NCBI GenBank assembly: GCA_030068075.1
Contig: CM057842.1
Span: forward strand, 43,052,659 to 43,116,658
Origin: Paguma larvata
Lineage: Eukaryota > Chordata > Mammalia > Carnivora > Viverridae
Direction of reading: 5' to 3'
DNA: 64,000 bases
Shown here: piece after piece, positions 11,640-22,930 of the stretch
Position numbering within the stretch: the first letter of the stretch is position 1
Layout of the letters: the number at the start of each line of letters is the position of its first letter
The notes under the pieces: generated by a model
Told to the model about the DNA's origin: nothing
Seen by the model: only the letters and a program-made list of their open reading frames with translations
Database searches by the model: none
Translations under genes and position numbers: made by a program

Positions 11640-12186
11640 AGAATGATTGGGATTGATGGAAATCTCGAAGATTTGCTTTATGAATGCATGTATGAAAGAG
11701 GTTCAATCACTTTGAAAACTGTATTTTCTCCAAGGGCCAGGCAAGTAATAATATAAATGATTTAAGATAATATAGACAAGGACGAGATCCACATGACTCC
11801 TTCATACAGGCCAGCCACTGTTCATCTTAGGCCACTTACTGCCTTGAGGAAAGATAGGGTCCCGATTGCCTAGTCTTGTAGTTTTCCATGAGGAGACTTA
11901 AATGTGGAATTTTCTGTGAAATCTTTCAATTTTTGAATGTTGAAATCATTGAAAAACACTTTTATATAGTAAGCATGGGAAACAGAACAAAACTGTTAAA
12001 CAGATCTGGCTCATGGTCCCCCAGCTTAAAATAAATGTTGTAAATACTCCTGTCTTTCTATTTATTTTTAATTTCTTCCAAAGGACAGCTATTGTTCACT
12101 TTCCCACAAAACAGAGTAATGACTCATGCATTTAGTGTATTTTGCAGTATAGGGTGACATGTGTGGTTAGGACAGATATAATCATT
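11640..12186. other. Intron, no recognised feature
   Basis: AT-rich sequence. Nothing could be supported. Confidence 0.5.
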
Positions 12187-12412
12187 CCAGCTTTACTCCT
12201 TATTTATTTTTTATGCTTATTTTTATTTTTGAGGGAAAGAGAGAGAACAGAGAGAGGCAGAGAGAGAGGGAGACAGAGGATCCAAAGCTGGCTTTGTACT
12301 GACAACAGAGAACTAAATGCGGGGCTCAAACCATGAACCATGAGATCATGACCTGAACCAATGTTGGATGATTAACCGACTGAGCCACCCAGGCACCCCC
12401 AGTTTTACTCTT
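12187..12412 (-). mobile_element. CAN SINE, reverse, with 14-bp target-site duplication
   Basis: The body 12201-12398 on the minus strand begins GGGTGCCTGGGTGGCTCAGT. CCAGCTTTACTCCT (12187-12200) and CCAGTTTTACTCTT (12399-12412) form a duplication with two changes. Confidence 0.93.
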
Positions 12413-13549
12413 GAAACCACTGAGGCTTTAAGTAGAGGTACTTAAATTTGCACCCAGATTCTTGTGCAACAACGTGCTACGTCATGAAACTTTAAGTCGT
12501 TTCTTTCTTCAAAACTCCCCACCAGCTTCTGGTATATCATTTATCGAGACAAATTATTTTTCTCTTTCATCAGAGAAAGCTGAGTTAAAAAACTCCTTTT
12601 TTTTAGTCAGATGGGAGGAAAAAAATCATTACCTATGTGAAACTATAGAAGAAGATTTGTGTATTTAGATCTAATACATGCATTAACCAGGGAATTTAAA
12701 TCATATAATATTTCCCATCTTTCCAGAGATAGATAGACTCTTTTTTTCCTGAGGGAACTTTTAACTTAAGAATGTGTTTAAATCCCCTTGGCATGACGGA
12801 ATAATCATTAATGTTTACAGTTGCTATAGCAACTAGAAATGCTGGCGATTGAATACGAAAAGAGCCTGAGAGAGGAAGATAAGCTGTGTCAATTATTGAA
12901 CATCTGTCAAACATTTAGCCAATTTAAAGTGACAGGCAAAATGCTCGAAATTGAAGGGGGGTGAAATGTATTTTTCCTAACATTGACTTAAGAACATCAA
13001 TTTTGTATTGTTTTGCCACTTTTACAGAGGAGTAATTAACTTTTATTTTCATCCATGTAAAAGGTGTTTTCTATGAGTAAGATATGTTTGCATGTGTAAT
13101 TTTTTATGCTCTAATAGTATTAATCCAGATCTATTGGATGTTGCTTTACAGCATCTGGAGCTCTTCTGCATGCATTATTTAATTTAGTCTCAAATTTGGT
13201 AAGTGATATCCACTGCATAAAATTTTGCATCCTATGGGAACAGAGAAGTGAAAAAGTATGTTTTAGAACATACGCCTCTTCATTCAAGGCTCTCCTCTCC
13301 CCATCCTAACTGCTACTCATTTATGCAGAGGCAGCACCCTACATGTTTGTCACGCGTGCCTCCAGTACCCACTCTTGTAACATGGCGGGCATCCCAGATC
13401 AATTATAGCTCTTTTTTCTTTGAATACCACTGCATCCTCGAAGCCCTAACATAGCATTCTAGAGAGCCAATACCAATTAGGCAGAGCTTCCCAGTCAAGT
13501 TAAAATCTATTTGCAATCCCTGTCCGATAATGATTTCTTACCTTCACTT
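12413..13549. other. Intron, no recognised feature
   Basis: Short open frames at 12462-12668, 12696-12914 and 13248-13454 have no family resemblance. Nothing else could be supported. Confidence 0.5.
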
Positions 13550-13740
13550 GGTGTTTTCTTGTTTACAAATCGTTCTCACGTATATGGTCTTATCTGGTCA
13601 TCAAGCCTCTGAGGTGAGGGTTATCCCTTCTTTACATGTGAGAAAATTGAAGCTTAGAGAGATTAAGTGATTTGGTCAGGATCACAAAATGAGGTGGAGG
13701 ACACCTCCTCGCCTACTGCCTTTCGACTGCACTATATGAG
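13550..13740 (-). mobile_element. MIR SINE relic
   Basis: Sequence such as TATCCCTTCTTTACATGTGAG, AAAATTGAAGCTTAGAGAGA and TTAAGTGATTTGGTCAGGATC matches the reverse MIR core in order. Confidence 0.8.
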
Positions 13741-14408
13741 AAAAGAACAGTAGGTATAAAAACTAAGGTCATGGATTCCAAGTCCTGCCCTCATCACCTG
13801 CTAATCATGAACCGAACCAAACCAAACCAGGAAAGGTTAATGCCTCCCTAGGCACCTCTCCCTGCTCCTGAAAAGAGAGTAGTAGACAGATTTTCTCTTG
13901 GACACTTTCCCACTATCATCTGTAATACGTGAGTTCTAAATATAACTTTACTGCTGTTTCCCGATCACAGCATTTGTTTATTATCTACCATATGTTTATC
14001 ATTGCCCCCCCTCAGATTCTAGAAGATGAGAGAACAAATTAGTTTTTAGTTATGATTTTGCTACTTCAGCTTATTAGCATTAATATACTAGTGCTACGCA
14101 AATGGTCAAGATACAATTTTCTGGATTAGTTTTGTTTAATGCCAAGTTTTCAATATTCTCTGTGTTCCTCACTTTTCGTTTCCTGGAAAATAGATACTAC
14201 ATCTTAGAAATGAATCAAATGAGTACTATGAAAATAATTTCAGGAAAATGAGTACTATGCTAAGATAAGATGTCTTTGTAGCTTTATTAATGGTAAACCC
14301 TGATCTTGTCTGTTACCATAAGTGGATGATTTAGAATGGATCTTTACCATGAAGTTGAATGAATGTATAGATCATCAAACAGTCCTTTTTACAATCTTTG
14401 CTTTAGCA

Positions 14409-14612
14409 GTAATACCAATGAACATTAACATTTATTGAGTGCTTGTATGTGCTACACACTGTGCTAATTGTGATTAAGCACTTTGCGTATTACAACATTG
14501 CCTTTGATCCTCTCAGCCACCTGTAAAGTGTATTATTATCCCACTTTTGAAACGAGAAAATTGAGTCATAGGTAAGTTAAATCACTTTCTGGGGCCTTAT
14601 ATCGAAGGGGCA
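14409..14612 (-). mobile_element. MIR SINE relic
   Basis: AACATTTATTGAGTGCTTGTA, GTGCTACACACTGTGCTAAT, AAGCACTTTGCGTATTA and TTATTATCCCACTTTTGAAA follow the reverse MIR consensus, including the L2-like end. Confidence 0.85.
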
Positions 14613-14714
14613 AAGTTTCAGGATATGAAGAGAGATATGTCCAACTCCAAATACTAGGGAATTACCTGACTGGTTATAGAAAATACTCTTAAAATACCTT
14701 AGGTGAGGATATTT

Positions 14715-14719
<5 letters not shown>

Positions 14720-14768
<49 letters not shown>
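14720..14768. repeat. (CA)n microsatellite
   Basis: About 24 uninterrupted AC dinucleotides. Long pure runs of this kind are usually length-polymorphic. Confidence 0.98.
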
Positions 14769-14770
<2 letters not shown>

Positions 14771-14880
14771 TGTAGATATCAGATAGAGAACTGCGATGAT
14801 CAGATGTTATTTTCCTCTGAAAATTTTCTTGAAGCTGCCTTCCCCCCACTCCAAGAGATACAAGAGTCATTGGTAAGAAA

Positions 14881-14933
14881 CCACTATTTCTTTATTTTTA
14901 ATGTTTATTTTTTTATTTTATTTTGACACACAC

Positions 14934-14965
<32 letters not shown>

Positions 14966-15074
14966 CAGGGACGGGGCAGAGAGAGAGGACTCCATCTCAC
15001 AAACTGCCAGATCATGACCAAAATCAAAATCAGGAGTCAGAGCCATGCAGGCACCCAAAGGATCCACTATTTCT
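14881..15074 (-). mobile_element. CAN SINE, reverse, internally deleted, 11-bp target-site duplication
   Basis: CCACTATTTCT is repeated exactly at 14881-14891 and 15064-15074. The body between is a reverse SINE with a long AT-rich tail and a GA-rich block, but the central GAGCC/CAGAGCC region is shortened compared with its neighbours. Confidence 0.9.
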
Positions 15075-15084
15075 AAGAGCTGGT

Positions 15085-15311
15085 GACTTAAAAACAATTT
15101 TAATTTTTTAAGTTTGTTTATTTTGATAGAGAGAGAGAGAGAGCACTAGTAGGGGAGGGGAAGAAGGAGAGGGAGAAAGAGAGAGAATCCCAAGCAGCCT
15201 CTGCACCCTCATTGCAGAGCCAATGTGGGTTCGAACCCACAAACCACAAGCTCATGACCTGAGCCAAAACCAACTGAGCCACCCTGGTGCCTTGATTTAA
15301 AGAACAATTTT
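15085..15311 (-). mobile_element. CAN SINE, reverse, with about 17-bp target-site duplication
   Basis: Head AGGCACCAGGGTGGCTCAGT and the GGGTTCGAACCCAC box on the minus strand, plus a GA-rich block. GACTTAAAAACAATTTT (15085) and GATTTAAAGAACAATTTT (15294) flank it. It lies about 11 bases from the preceding SINE's duplication. Confidence 0.9.
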
Positions 15312-15599
15312 CAATGGTAGTGAGTGGTGGGAGATTAGTATAAAATTATTTTTCAAAGGACATTCTGAGGGCACTTATGAACGATGATAAAAAGAGGACA
15401 TTACTAAATGGAAGAGGGGAGGAAAGATAAGCCTCTATGTAGAAAAAGAAATGACAAGCATTTATATTGGTCAAGACATTTGATCTAGAGGACAGAAACT
15501 CATATCCACTAGGAAATATTTTTTAATGGACAGATTTATTGATTTGTTAAAAAGCAGCTTACATGAAAGACGAGAATGTTTCCTAAAAGTTGATTTTCT

Positions 15600-16135
15600 C
15601 AAGTAACTCAGATCCCACCTGCACTCACTTTCTTTTCCTGTCAGCTCTGAGTCTTAGCTTCATCCACTCAGATCAACTTGTTTCCAGCACATTAGACATG
15701 GGCAGGAGACAGTTATATGAACTATAAAATATATGAACTCACTTTCTTTTCCTGTCAGCTCTGAGTCTTAGCTTCATCCACTCAGATCAACTTGTCATCA
15801 GCACATTAGACATGGGCAGGAGAGAGTTATATGAGCTATAAAATTTCATAGTATTCATTTTTTTGTTCATTCACTTTGCTCACTGCCCCTGCATCTCAAA
15901 ACCTGAGGGGGGAAAAGGCCCCTTTTTGCAGGGTATGAATTTTAGAAGATTCTGATTGGCTGGCTTGTGTCATATGACTCTTCTTGAACCAATCACTGTT
16001 CCTTAGGGGATGAGGTAATAGGATTGGTCTACCTCAAGACTCATGCCCATTCCTATGACCAGCCTTTGAGGAACGGTGATTCGGTAGCGTGAGAACCAAA
16101 GGAAGAAATATTGCCAAGAAGAGTAACCTGCCTTT
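15600..16135. mobile_element. Ancient dispersed repeat with an internal tandem duplication
   Basis: The right part (15940-16070), with CTGATTGGCTGGCTTGTGTC and AACCAATCACTGTTCCTTAG, shares motif order with the unassigned repeat at 10025-10480. The left part contains the 114-base direct duplication listed separately. The family is not assigned. Confidence 0.4.
15623..15850 (+). repeat. 114-bp direct tandem duplication (two copies)
   Basis: Copy 1 at 15623-15736 and copy 2 at 15737-15850 both begin ACTCACTTTCTTTTCCTGTC and run through GGGCAGGAGA to CTATAAAAT. I count roughly six to ten differences, mostly TTCC/CATC near the middle and changes at the far end. The high similarity next to a much older repeat suggests a later local duplication. 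Confidence 0.95.
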
Positions 16136-19100
16136 TATGGCAAACCAAATAGTGAAGAAAAACTCAAGGATGATTAATCTTTCATTTGGTTCTGTCCACC
16201 ACTTCTCAAGCAGAACTTGACCATTATGGTCCGTGAATATCTTTTGTGTTTATAAAGAAACGAATAAAAGTAAATTTTTCTCTTCGGTAAAGATCTATTT
16301 TTAATACAGCACTAGGCCAAATAGTTTTGTTATTGGTCTTATTTCAGCATTGGCAAAATGCAGAGAAGAAATGGGAAAAAGCATCTCAGGTTACAATGAA
16401 GAACTAAGTATTTGCTTGGCAAATTTGATTAAGGGTTAATTTAGACTCAAAGTTTAAATGTCAGTTGTTTGAATTTCAGACCACATCTTTAATTGAGGAG
16501 GCTGTGGAATTGTTTAATAACCTGATGAAAAGGCTATGTATCAGTGACTTGTGTGGGAGTTGGTGACATTACTTGAGAACTTGTTCTGTTACTCATATAA
16601 CTGCTCGAATCCTTTTAAAAATGTAAATAATTATAGTTTAAGTGACATTTTCTACCATTTACTCAAAATTGTTAATCATTCCCGAGAATGCCTTTCAGTT
16701 CCCACACTGAATATTTTTCCTTTCTCCCCAGAAATTGCTAAGCTTAAAGTAATGAGACAGATTCTGATTATGTTGTGACAAACAGTACAAATTCTATTAA
16801 TAATGATCTGTGCAGCCTTTTCTCAGAAAATATCTTTAAATGTCGATATACAAGTGACCTGTATATCCTATTATTTCAAGATTTAACTGGTCACCTAGTT
16901 CCCTAAAATTCGGAACATCTCTTGAACGCCATATAGTATTAGGTAGTATGGCATACAATAAGGCAAACAAGATGGTGGCGATCCCTGAAATAACCCCCGC
17001 TGTAGTTATTTCAGCAAAGGGACTGGCAACATCAGTCATGATAACCTCTGCACCCACCTCGTTACTGGCTCACTGAAGCTGAAGGGTGCTATTGCAATGG
17101 CTTTCACCATAGGAAAAGAAATCTTTGCCAAGCTCTCTGCTTTAATCCTAAATCTAATTCCACTGGTTTTCTTGGTGCGTGGTCTTAGAATAGATCATTT
17201 GTTTTCCTATGTCTCACTTTCCCTGTCCCTCCAGTGGAACCAATCTTTATTCTACTTATTTCCTCTACATATTAGTAGAGGCAAAAATGAGATCATGGAT
17301 ACTCAAGTGTTTTGAAGTGTAAGAATTAAACCAGTTGTAGTTCTGCTCATGTAAGGCTACTTGTAAGACGTAGCCTTACTTAAAGATGATATGAAAACCT
17401 GGCTCACCAAATCCAACTTTCCTTCCTTCTATGTGGAAATATCTTAGTCCAGGATTAGTGCCCCCTTTGAGTATCTGTGGTTCTGGCCAGGCCACCCAGG
17501 TGTCATCTGGTAACTTGAGTCTTATCGGCATATGTCATTTAGCCTGTTGTGTTGTACGACCTAACTATCTCTGCATGCCTACCTCTCTGATTTTACTGAG
17601 TCTTTCTTTCTCTTAAGTATTTGGAAGACTATGAATTAGTCATCTTTTCTTATTGCCATTTTGTAAACTCAGTAAAACTGCATGTCATAGAGTCAGAAAA
17701 AAAAAGGAAGTTTTTTTAGAGAAAGGGCTTAGCCATTCTGATTTGAAAAATGTACATTCTCATATTATAGATTTTCTGTCCTCCTCTGATTTCAGTGATT
17801 CTAATTTGCAGTCAGTGGTCTGATGGAAGTATTATATACTCTTCTTCACAGGTAACTTCTTTCTTACTAATGCTTTTGGCCTAGAGTTCAGTAATGAATT
17901 GTTGCTCTAGGAAACTTGGGACTTGTGGAATTCCAGTTCAATTAACTAATATTCACTGGTTGATTACAGAATGGGAGGGTCAAAAGTGAAGCATATGTTC
18001 CCCTCCATATGTAGTCTTGTCCACAAGTAATACTCGAATCTGGTAGCTGGGGAAGAGACAAGTAATTGATCCATTCTAACATAGCAAAAACAGAATTTTA
18101 ATATGTGAAATAATGTGTAGCTGCTGTGAGGCAGAAAAGAAACACATGTTTATTTGGTTGTTGAGGAGAGACCAGGAGGGAAGATGGCTCTTTGCAAAAG
18201 GTAGCAGTTGAGATGAGCAGAAGGTGAAAGGGCATCCTGAGAGAGAGTGCCCATGCCTAGGCAGCGAGATTGGAAAACATAGAGCCCATCAGGAGATCAG
18301 TTACTGTTTTCCCACGTTACCTTAAGCAACCCTACTTAGCAGTCCAAACATTTCTTAAAATACTGTTTTGTTGGAAAGAGCAAATCACAAAAAAAAGCTA
18401 TAAAACAGAGCTCTCCGCTTACAGCCAAGACAGGTAGGCAGAGCCTTCGCATAGTGCCTTATCTTTGTATTTAAAGGTGATTTCAGAGGAAATAGATACG
18501 TATTATATGACAAAGTACTCAAAGTGATCAGCCTCTCTGCTGTTTTGCAGAGCCTAGCTTCAAGAGTACTCCCCCAGAAAATGCACTTACATAGAGAGAG
18601 GAGTAGAAAGCTAAGAATAGATAATTTGAAGTCCTGCTTCGAAAGGACTTGACGGCTAGCTTGATGTATTTTATTTGATCCAGGCTGCAGTGGAGATCAC
18701 AAGGACTTGTGTGGGAAGGAGGAACAGGATCCAAAACTGCTCTTTAGACAAAATAATCTGGTAGTGGTGCGTGGGTTGGCCTGGAAAGTTGGCAAAATGG
18801 CAGGATGTTCTTAGGCCAATGACAGGTAATGGTGAGATGGGCATGGAAGCAAGAAATCTGGTGGAATTCTAATCCACAGGATTTAGATACTGACTGGACA
18901 TACCTTCCCCCAGCAATGCCTCCCCCAGCATTCTTAGAGAGAATCTGAAATCTGGCAGAAGGCATTATATGAAGGGGGCATAAGTATTAAGCTGAAAGAG
19001 GTTTATCTCATTTTCTTCTGCTCAGTTCTCATCCGAGGAAAAGTGGCTTTCTCTTTAGAATGGCGCATTGGACTTTGATAGGTATCTCTTTCACCAATAT

Positions 19101-19743
19101 ACAGTTCTAACATTGTTGCAGATATTTTATATTTTATTTTGGCTGTCAAAGGTATCTATGCTTTAAGGAATTAATACTTTTCACATGCACTTTGGATGTT
19201 GTATTTGAGTTCTTCATAACATACGGTAGTACCTTTGATTTCTTTAAATGCCAAATTTTTAACAAATAACTGAAAGAAATACCCTTTAATCCCAATGCGC
19301 AGTATTTTTTTCTGCCTCTCATAGTCCATTCAAGCTGCCTCTCTCTGCAATAGCCTTACTGGTTTGGCTACATGAAGAGGGCTCGACCACTGCTCATCAC
19401 AATCATACACGGCTCTCATGTCCACCCTGTGTGGTTTTGGTATCACCCCTACCTTCATTCCATCAAAATACTATGATTCGCTTGTACTTACTCTCCAGTA
19501 CCATTTTCATGCTAACAGGAGCGTGCAACTCAGTGTCATTTCCATTTCTTTGTGTTTACTTTCTGTAAAACAGGTCACACACTAAATTGCCAACTGAGCG
19601 ATTTGAATCTGTAAAAGAAGCAGGGATTGATAAAGGCTGTGGCACCATGGAGACCCCCTGCCCTCTCCGGAGTGGGAACCTGCTACTCTGCTCTGCCAGT
19701 TGTTCCCCTGGTGGATTGAGAGACTAGTGTATTTCGATCTTTT
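16136..19743. other. Intron, mostly unique sequence
   Basis: No interspersed repeat could be named with confidence. A reverse open frame at 16836-17057 encodes a hydrophobic stretch (see findings) but has no family match. Short forward frames at 16551-16778, 17097-17315 and 17431-17616 look like chance. Confidence 0.5.
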
Positions 19744-19933
19744 AAAGCATTATTTCTCCCGGTGTGATCTCCAGACCACCAGCTGCAGCAGCACCTGGAA
19801 ACTTGTTTCAAATTCACATTCTCAGTGTCCACCCCTGACCTTCTGAATCAGAAACCTGGTGTGGAACTCCGCATTCTGTGTGGTAGCAAGGCCCTTCTGG
19901 TGATGCTGAGCTCGCTCCAATTAGGGAACCATT
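19744..19933 (+). mobile_element. MER5A-like hAT DNA transposon relic
   Basis: CAGCAGCACCTGGAAACTTG, TTCAAATTCACATTCTCAG, TTCTGAATCAGAAACCTGG and GTGATGCTGAGCTCGCTC match the MER5A consensus in order. The terminal repeat motifs are eroded. Confidence 0.85.
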
Positions 19934-19939
19934 AGCGGA

Positions 19940-21740
19940 GTGGATACTGTGTTGCTCTTGCCTGATTCCTCTTGAGGACTGATAACTGAGAGCTGTGTTT
20001 GAGTTTCAAGAAAATCCCAATATCTACATGTTCATTTGATTTTTACTGTTTTTAAGGCACGTGACACTGTAAAAGACACACACGCTTATGCCAGCTAAAC
20101 TCATTCTGTGTGCCGTCATTTTCCAGCCTCTACTCAAGAGTCTGAATGTGCTAACTTTAAAAAGAATGCTGTTCTGTTGAAAAACATATATGGATTCTTT
20201 CCTTAGCGTATGTGAGTTTGCTGACACCAGACCTAGACAATATTTCCCAAACTTTTTTACTGATATATTTCTGAGAGCAAAAGAAAGTCAGCAGGTACCC
20301 CTGGGAATCTGGGAGCATATCCTGAAGCAATGAGCTACAAGCACATGATTTTGTTGAAGCCTTGCCTTATACATTTATGATTTGTATGGGTTTTACATCT
20401 ATTCTATCATATACTCATATTTGGCTTATGCTCAAGACAATGTGTTTTTTTAAGACAATGTGTTAAATTGCCCTCAAGGTAAATTCTTTAACTTGTACCT
20501 ACAAAATGTTAAAGAAAATCTACACCCCAGAAAAGTGCCTAATTTACCCAACAAGATAGAGGCAAGAAAACAAGAAGTAACTCATAAAAGGGAGGAGATT
20601 GTAAACTATACACAAGAGCAGCATTCACAGGCTGTATACTTGACTCCAAGGTGGAGTCATTTCCCATTCCTCCACTCTCACACCTGAGTGACCAAAGCGC
20701 ATGTACTAAATAGCCATTGAGTACAAAGGCAGGAGGCTTTTTTTAGAAGTGCCTGCCCCAAGTTTGCATGGGATTTGTCACTAAGCCTTTTCTAATCTTT
20801 GCTTCACACAGTCACCATTTCATTTCTCCTAAGTCACTTTTACAAAGATGGTAAAGAATTTTGATCTTTAGTGCCAGCACCAATTGATTGGAAGTAACTG
20901 CCTAAAGCACTATATTGAGAATGATTGTGAACTGTGTGTGGCACAGTCACTTTCTGTGTCAGCCATGGGTGGAGGAGTGGCAGCTGGTGGTCCAGGTGAC
21001 AGATACATGCTATCCCTGCTCTACTCAACACCAATTACTAATCAAAAATAAACTCTGAATTCTGGAAGGTCCTGCTTGATGCTGGAGACTTGTCTAAACC
21101 AAGTTCCCTGAGTCACGAAGCAACCATTTTAGGGATCCTTTCTGCCACAGGCATGATTTCAGCAACCTATAGGGCCACAGCCATCATTGTAATCACCCAA
21201 TGCCCCTTAGTCTATATCATAATTAATAGAGGTATAATATCTGTCCTATTCTGGCCCTGTAGATTTCAGCTTCTCTCAGGCACCTCCCCTCTCCTTCTGT
21301 TTCACAAAATGCTGTTAACTGTATGACAGATCTAATATGACTTTATACTGATCATTTAGGGTCTTAGCATAGTTAGAAGTTTTACCCAGAGGGATCTTCT
21401 CTCTGAAGCCAGAAGTCTGTCAGCCACTCCCTCTTGGGAGATCTCACACATCTTTCATACGACAACACTCTTCTCTCAGGCTTTCCTACCACCTGTTTAT
21501 GGTGCAGAATCACTAGTGCTGTTTAGTGCTTAACATTTCTGGTACAATTCTTACTTTTTCTGGAATTACTTAGATTGCTCGCAGTTTATAACATCTCTCT
21601 TTTCCTAAGTTCATAGAAAGGCAAAATACTTATCAATTTATAAGCAAAAGAAACAAAACCACAAAAACACAAACACATTCTTAAAAACTGACATCAACAT
21701 GTTTAATGTTCAGTTTGGCTCTTAATTTAAGAAGGGCAAG
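19940..21740. other. Intron, no recognised feature
   Basis: A short direct repeat AAGACAATGTGTT occurs at about 20435 and 20453 around a T run. Nothing else could be supported. Confidence 0.45.
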
Positions 21741-21744
21741 TATT

Positions 21745-21870
21745 CTTTTTTTTATTTTTATTTTTCAGATGAGTCAATTAAGGAGTGGAAATTACTTTCT
21801 AGCTGATAAACACTGAAGCCAAGACTCAATTCGTGTATTTCGACAATAAATCCAGAGATCTTTGAACTAG
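21745..21870 (-). mobile_element. Possible MIR relic
   Basis: A TTTTTCAGATGAGTCAATTA motif followed by a GCTGATAAACACTGAAGCCA motif resembles the reverse MIR core. Weak. Confidence 0.4.
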
Positions 21871-22302
21871 GTTATGCTGTCTCCCCCCTTGCCCAGGAAA
21901 ACTACCAACTGACTCCAGTCCCTGTCTTCAATTCCGTTGCTTAGCTGAGCTCAGTGATTTTGGGAGAGGTTGTTGTTTGGTAAATATTTGGCCAAGCAGT
22001 AAGCCAGCGAATATATTCATATAACCCACTTTATCTATAGAATCACTTAAGACACATTTTTCACATCTACCTGCTCAGAATATCTCAGTTTAAATTCCAC
22101 TTCTCAACACTGTACAAGAAGTAGAATTAGGTATTGATAAAAGTATCTAAAAATAAGGAGACTTTCATACTGTTTAAATAATTTATCAAAGTGAAAGTGA
22201 TTACAACATAAGGACTAGAATCCAGATATCCTGACTATTAATTCCTCTATCTTTTTTTCTACACAATACAGCACAGCTTAATTCACATAAATGTACTGTA
22301 GT

Positions 22303-22305
<3 letters not shown>

Positions 22306-22343
<38 letters not shown>
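22306..22343. repeat. (TG)n microsatellite
   Basis: About 18 uninterrupted TG dinucleotides lie immediately upstream of a SINE's target-site duplication. Confidence 0.97.
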
Positions 22344-22347
<4 letters not shown>

Positions 22348-22485
22348 GTTCTAGTTCTGCGGGTGCCTGGTTGGCTCAATCAGTAAAGCATGCAACTCTT
22401 GATCTTGGGTTGTGAGTTAAAGACCCACGTTGGGTGTAGAGATTACTTTGTTTTTTAAATTTAAATAAAAAGTTCAAATGTTCTG
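22344..22485 (+). mobile_element. Short CAN SINE of an older subfamily, forward
   Basis: The body 22360-22467 begins GGGTGCCTGGTTGGCTCAAT, has CTCTTGATCTTGGGTTGTGA and ends GTTGGGTGTAGAGATTACTT plus an A-rich tail, without the long pyrimidine block of the felid-type copies. AAAAGTTCTAGTTCTG (22344) and AAAAAGTTCAAATGTTCTG (22467) look like a diverged target duplication. Confidence 0.85.
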
Positions 22486-22494
22486 TTTTTATCA

Positions 22495-22590
22495 ATAACT
22501 ACCTGTGTCATTCTTAGCAAGCTACAGGGTATCTTTGGATCCCACTTTCCTCATTTGTCAAATTAAGATTTGGGATTTGCTATTATACAT
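22495..22590 (+). mobile_element. MIR relic
   Basis: ACTACCTGTGTCATTCTTAG, CCCACTTTCCTCATTTGTCA and AATTAAGATTTGGGATT follow MIR in the forward direction. Confidence 0.6.
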
Positions 22591-22659
22591 ATAGACATAC
22601 ATATACAGTTGTGGAATTTTACAACATGTATATATATGACAACAGTCATATATACAACA

Positions 22660-22760
22660 TATAGAGTTGTGGAATTTTAATGCCAACAGATACTTAGAGA
22701 TCACCTAGTTGTACTCTCTCATTTACAAATAAGGAAATTTACAGATTAGGAAAACTGATC
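22660..22760 (-). mobile_element. Possible MIR-related relic
   Basis: AGATCACCTAGTTGTACTC and CATTTACAAATAAGGAAATT resemble old MIR-like text (gatcatctagtcca...acagatgaggaaac). AGTTGTGGAATTTTA occurs twice, at 22608 and 22667. Confidence 0.4.
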
Positions 22761-22799
22761 TTTTCTAGCTCTAAAATAAATTGAGAGAGGACCATATGG

Positions 22800-22930
22800 G
22801 TTCCTAACAGATTCAGCTCTTGTGAATACTGGGACTTCCCACTTACCAAATGTGTGATTGTGATCCACGCATGTAGCTTCTCTAGATTTAAGTTTCCTAC
22901 GCTATAAAATTCAAGGGGTCATGCTAAGTT
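22800..22930 (+). mobile_element. Possible MIR relic
   Basis: CTTCCCACTTACCAAATGTG, TGTGATCCACGCATGTAGCT and TAGATTTAAGTTTCCTACGC resemble forward MIR. Confidence 0.45.
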
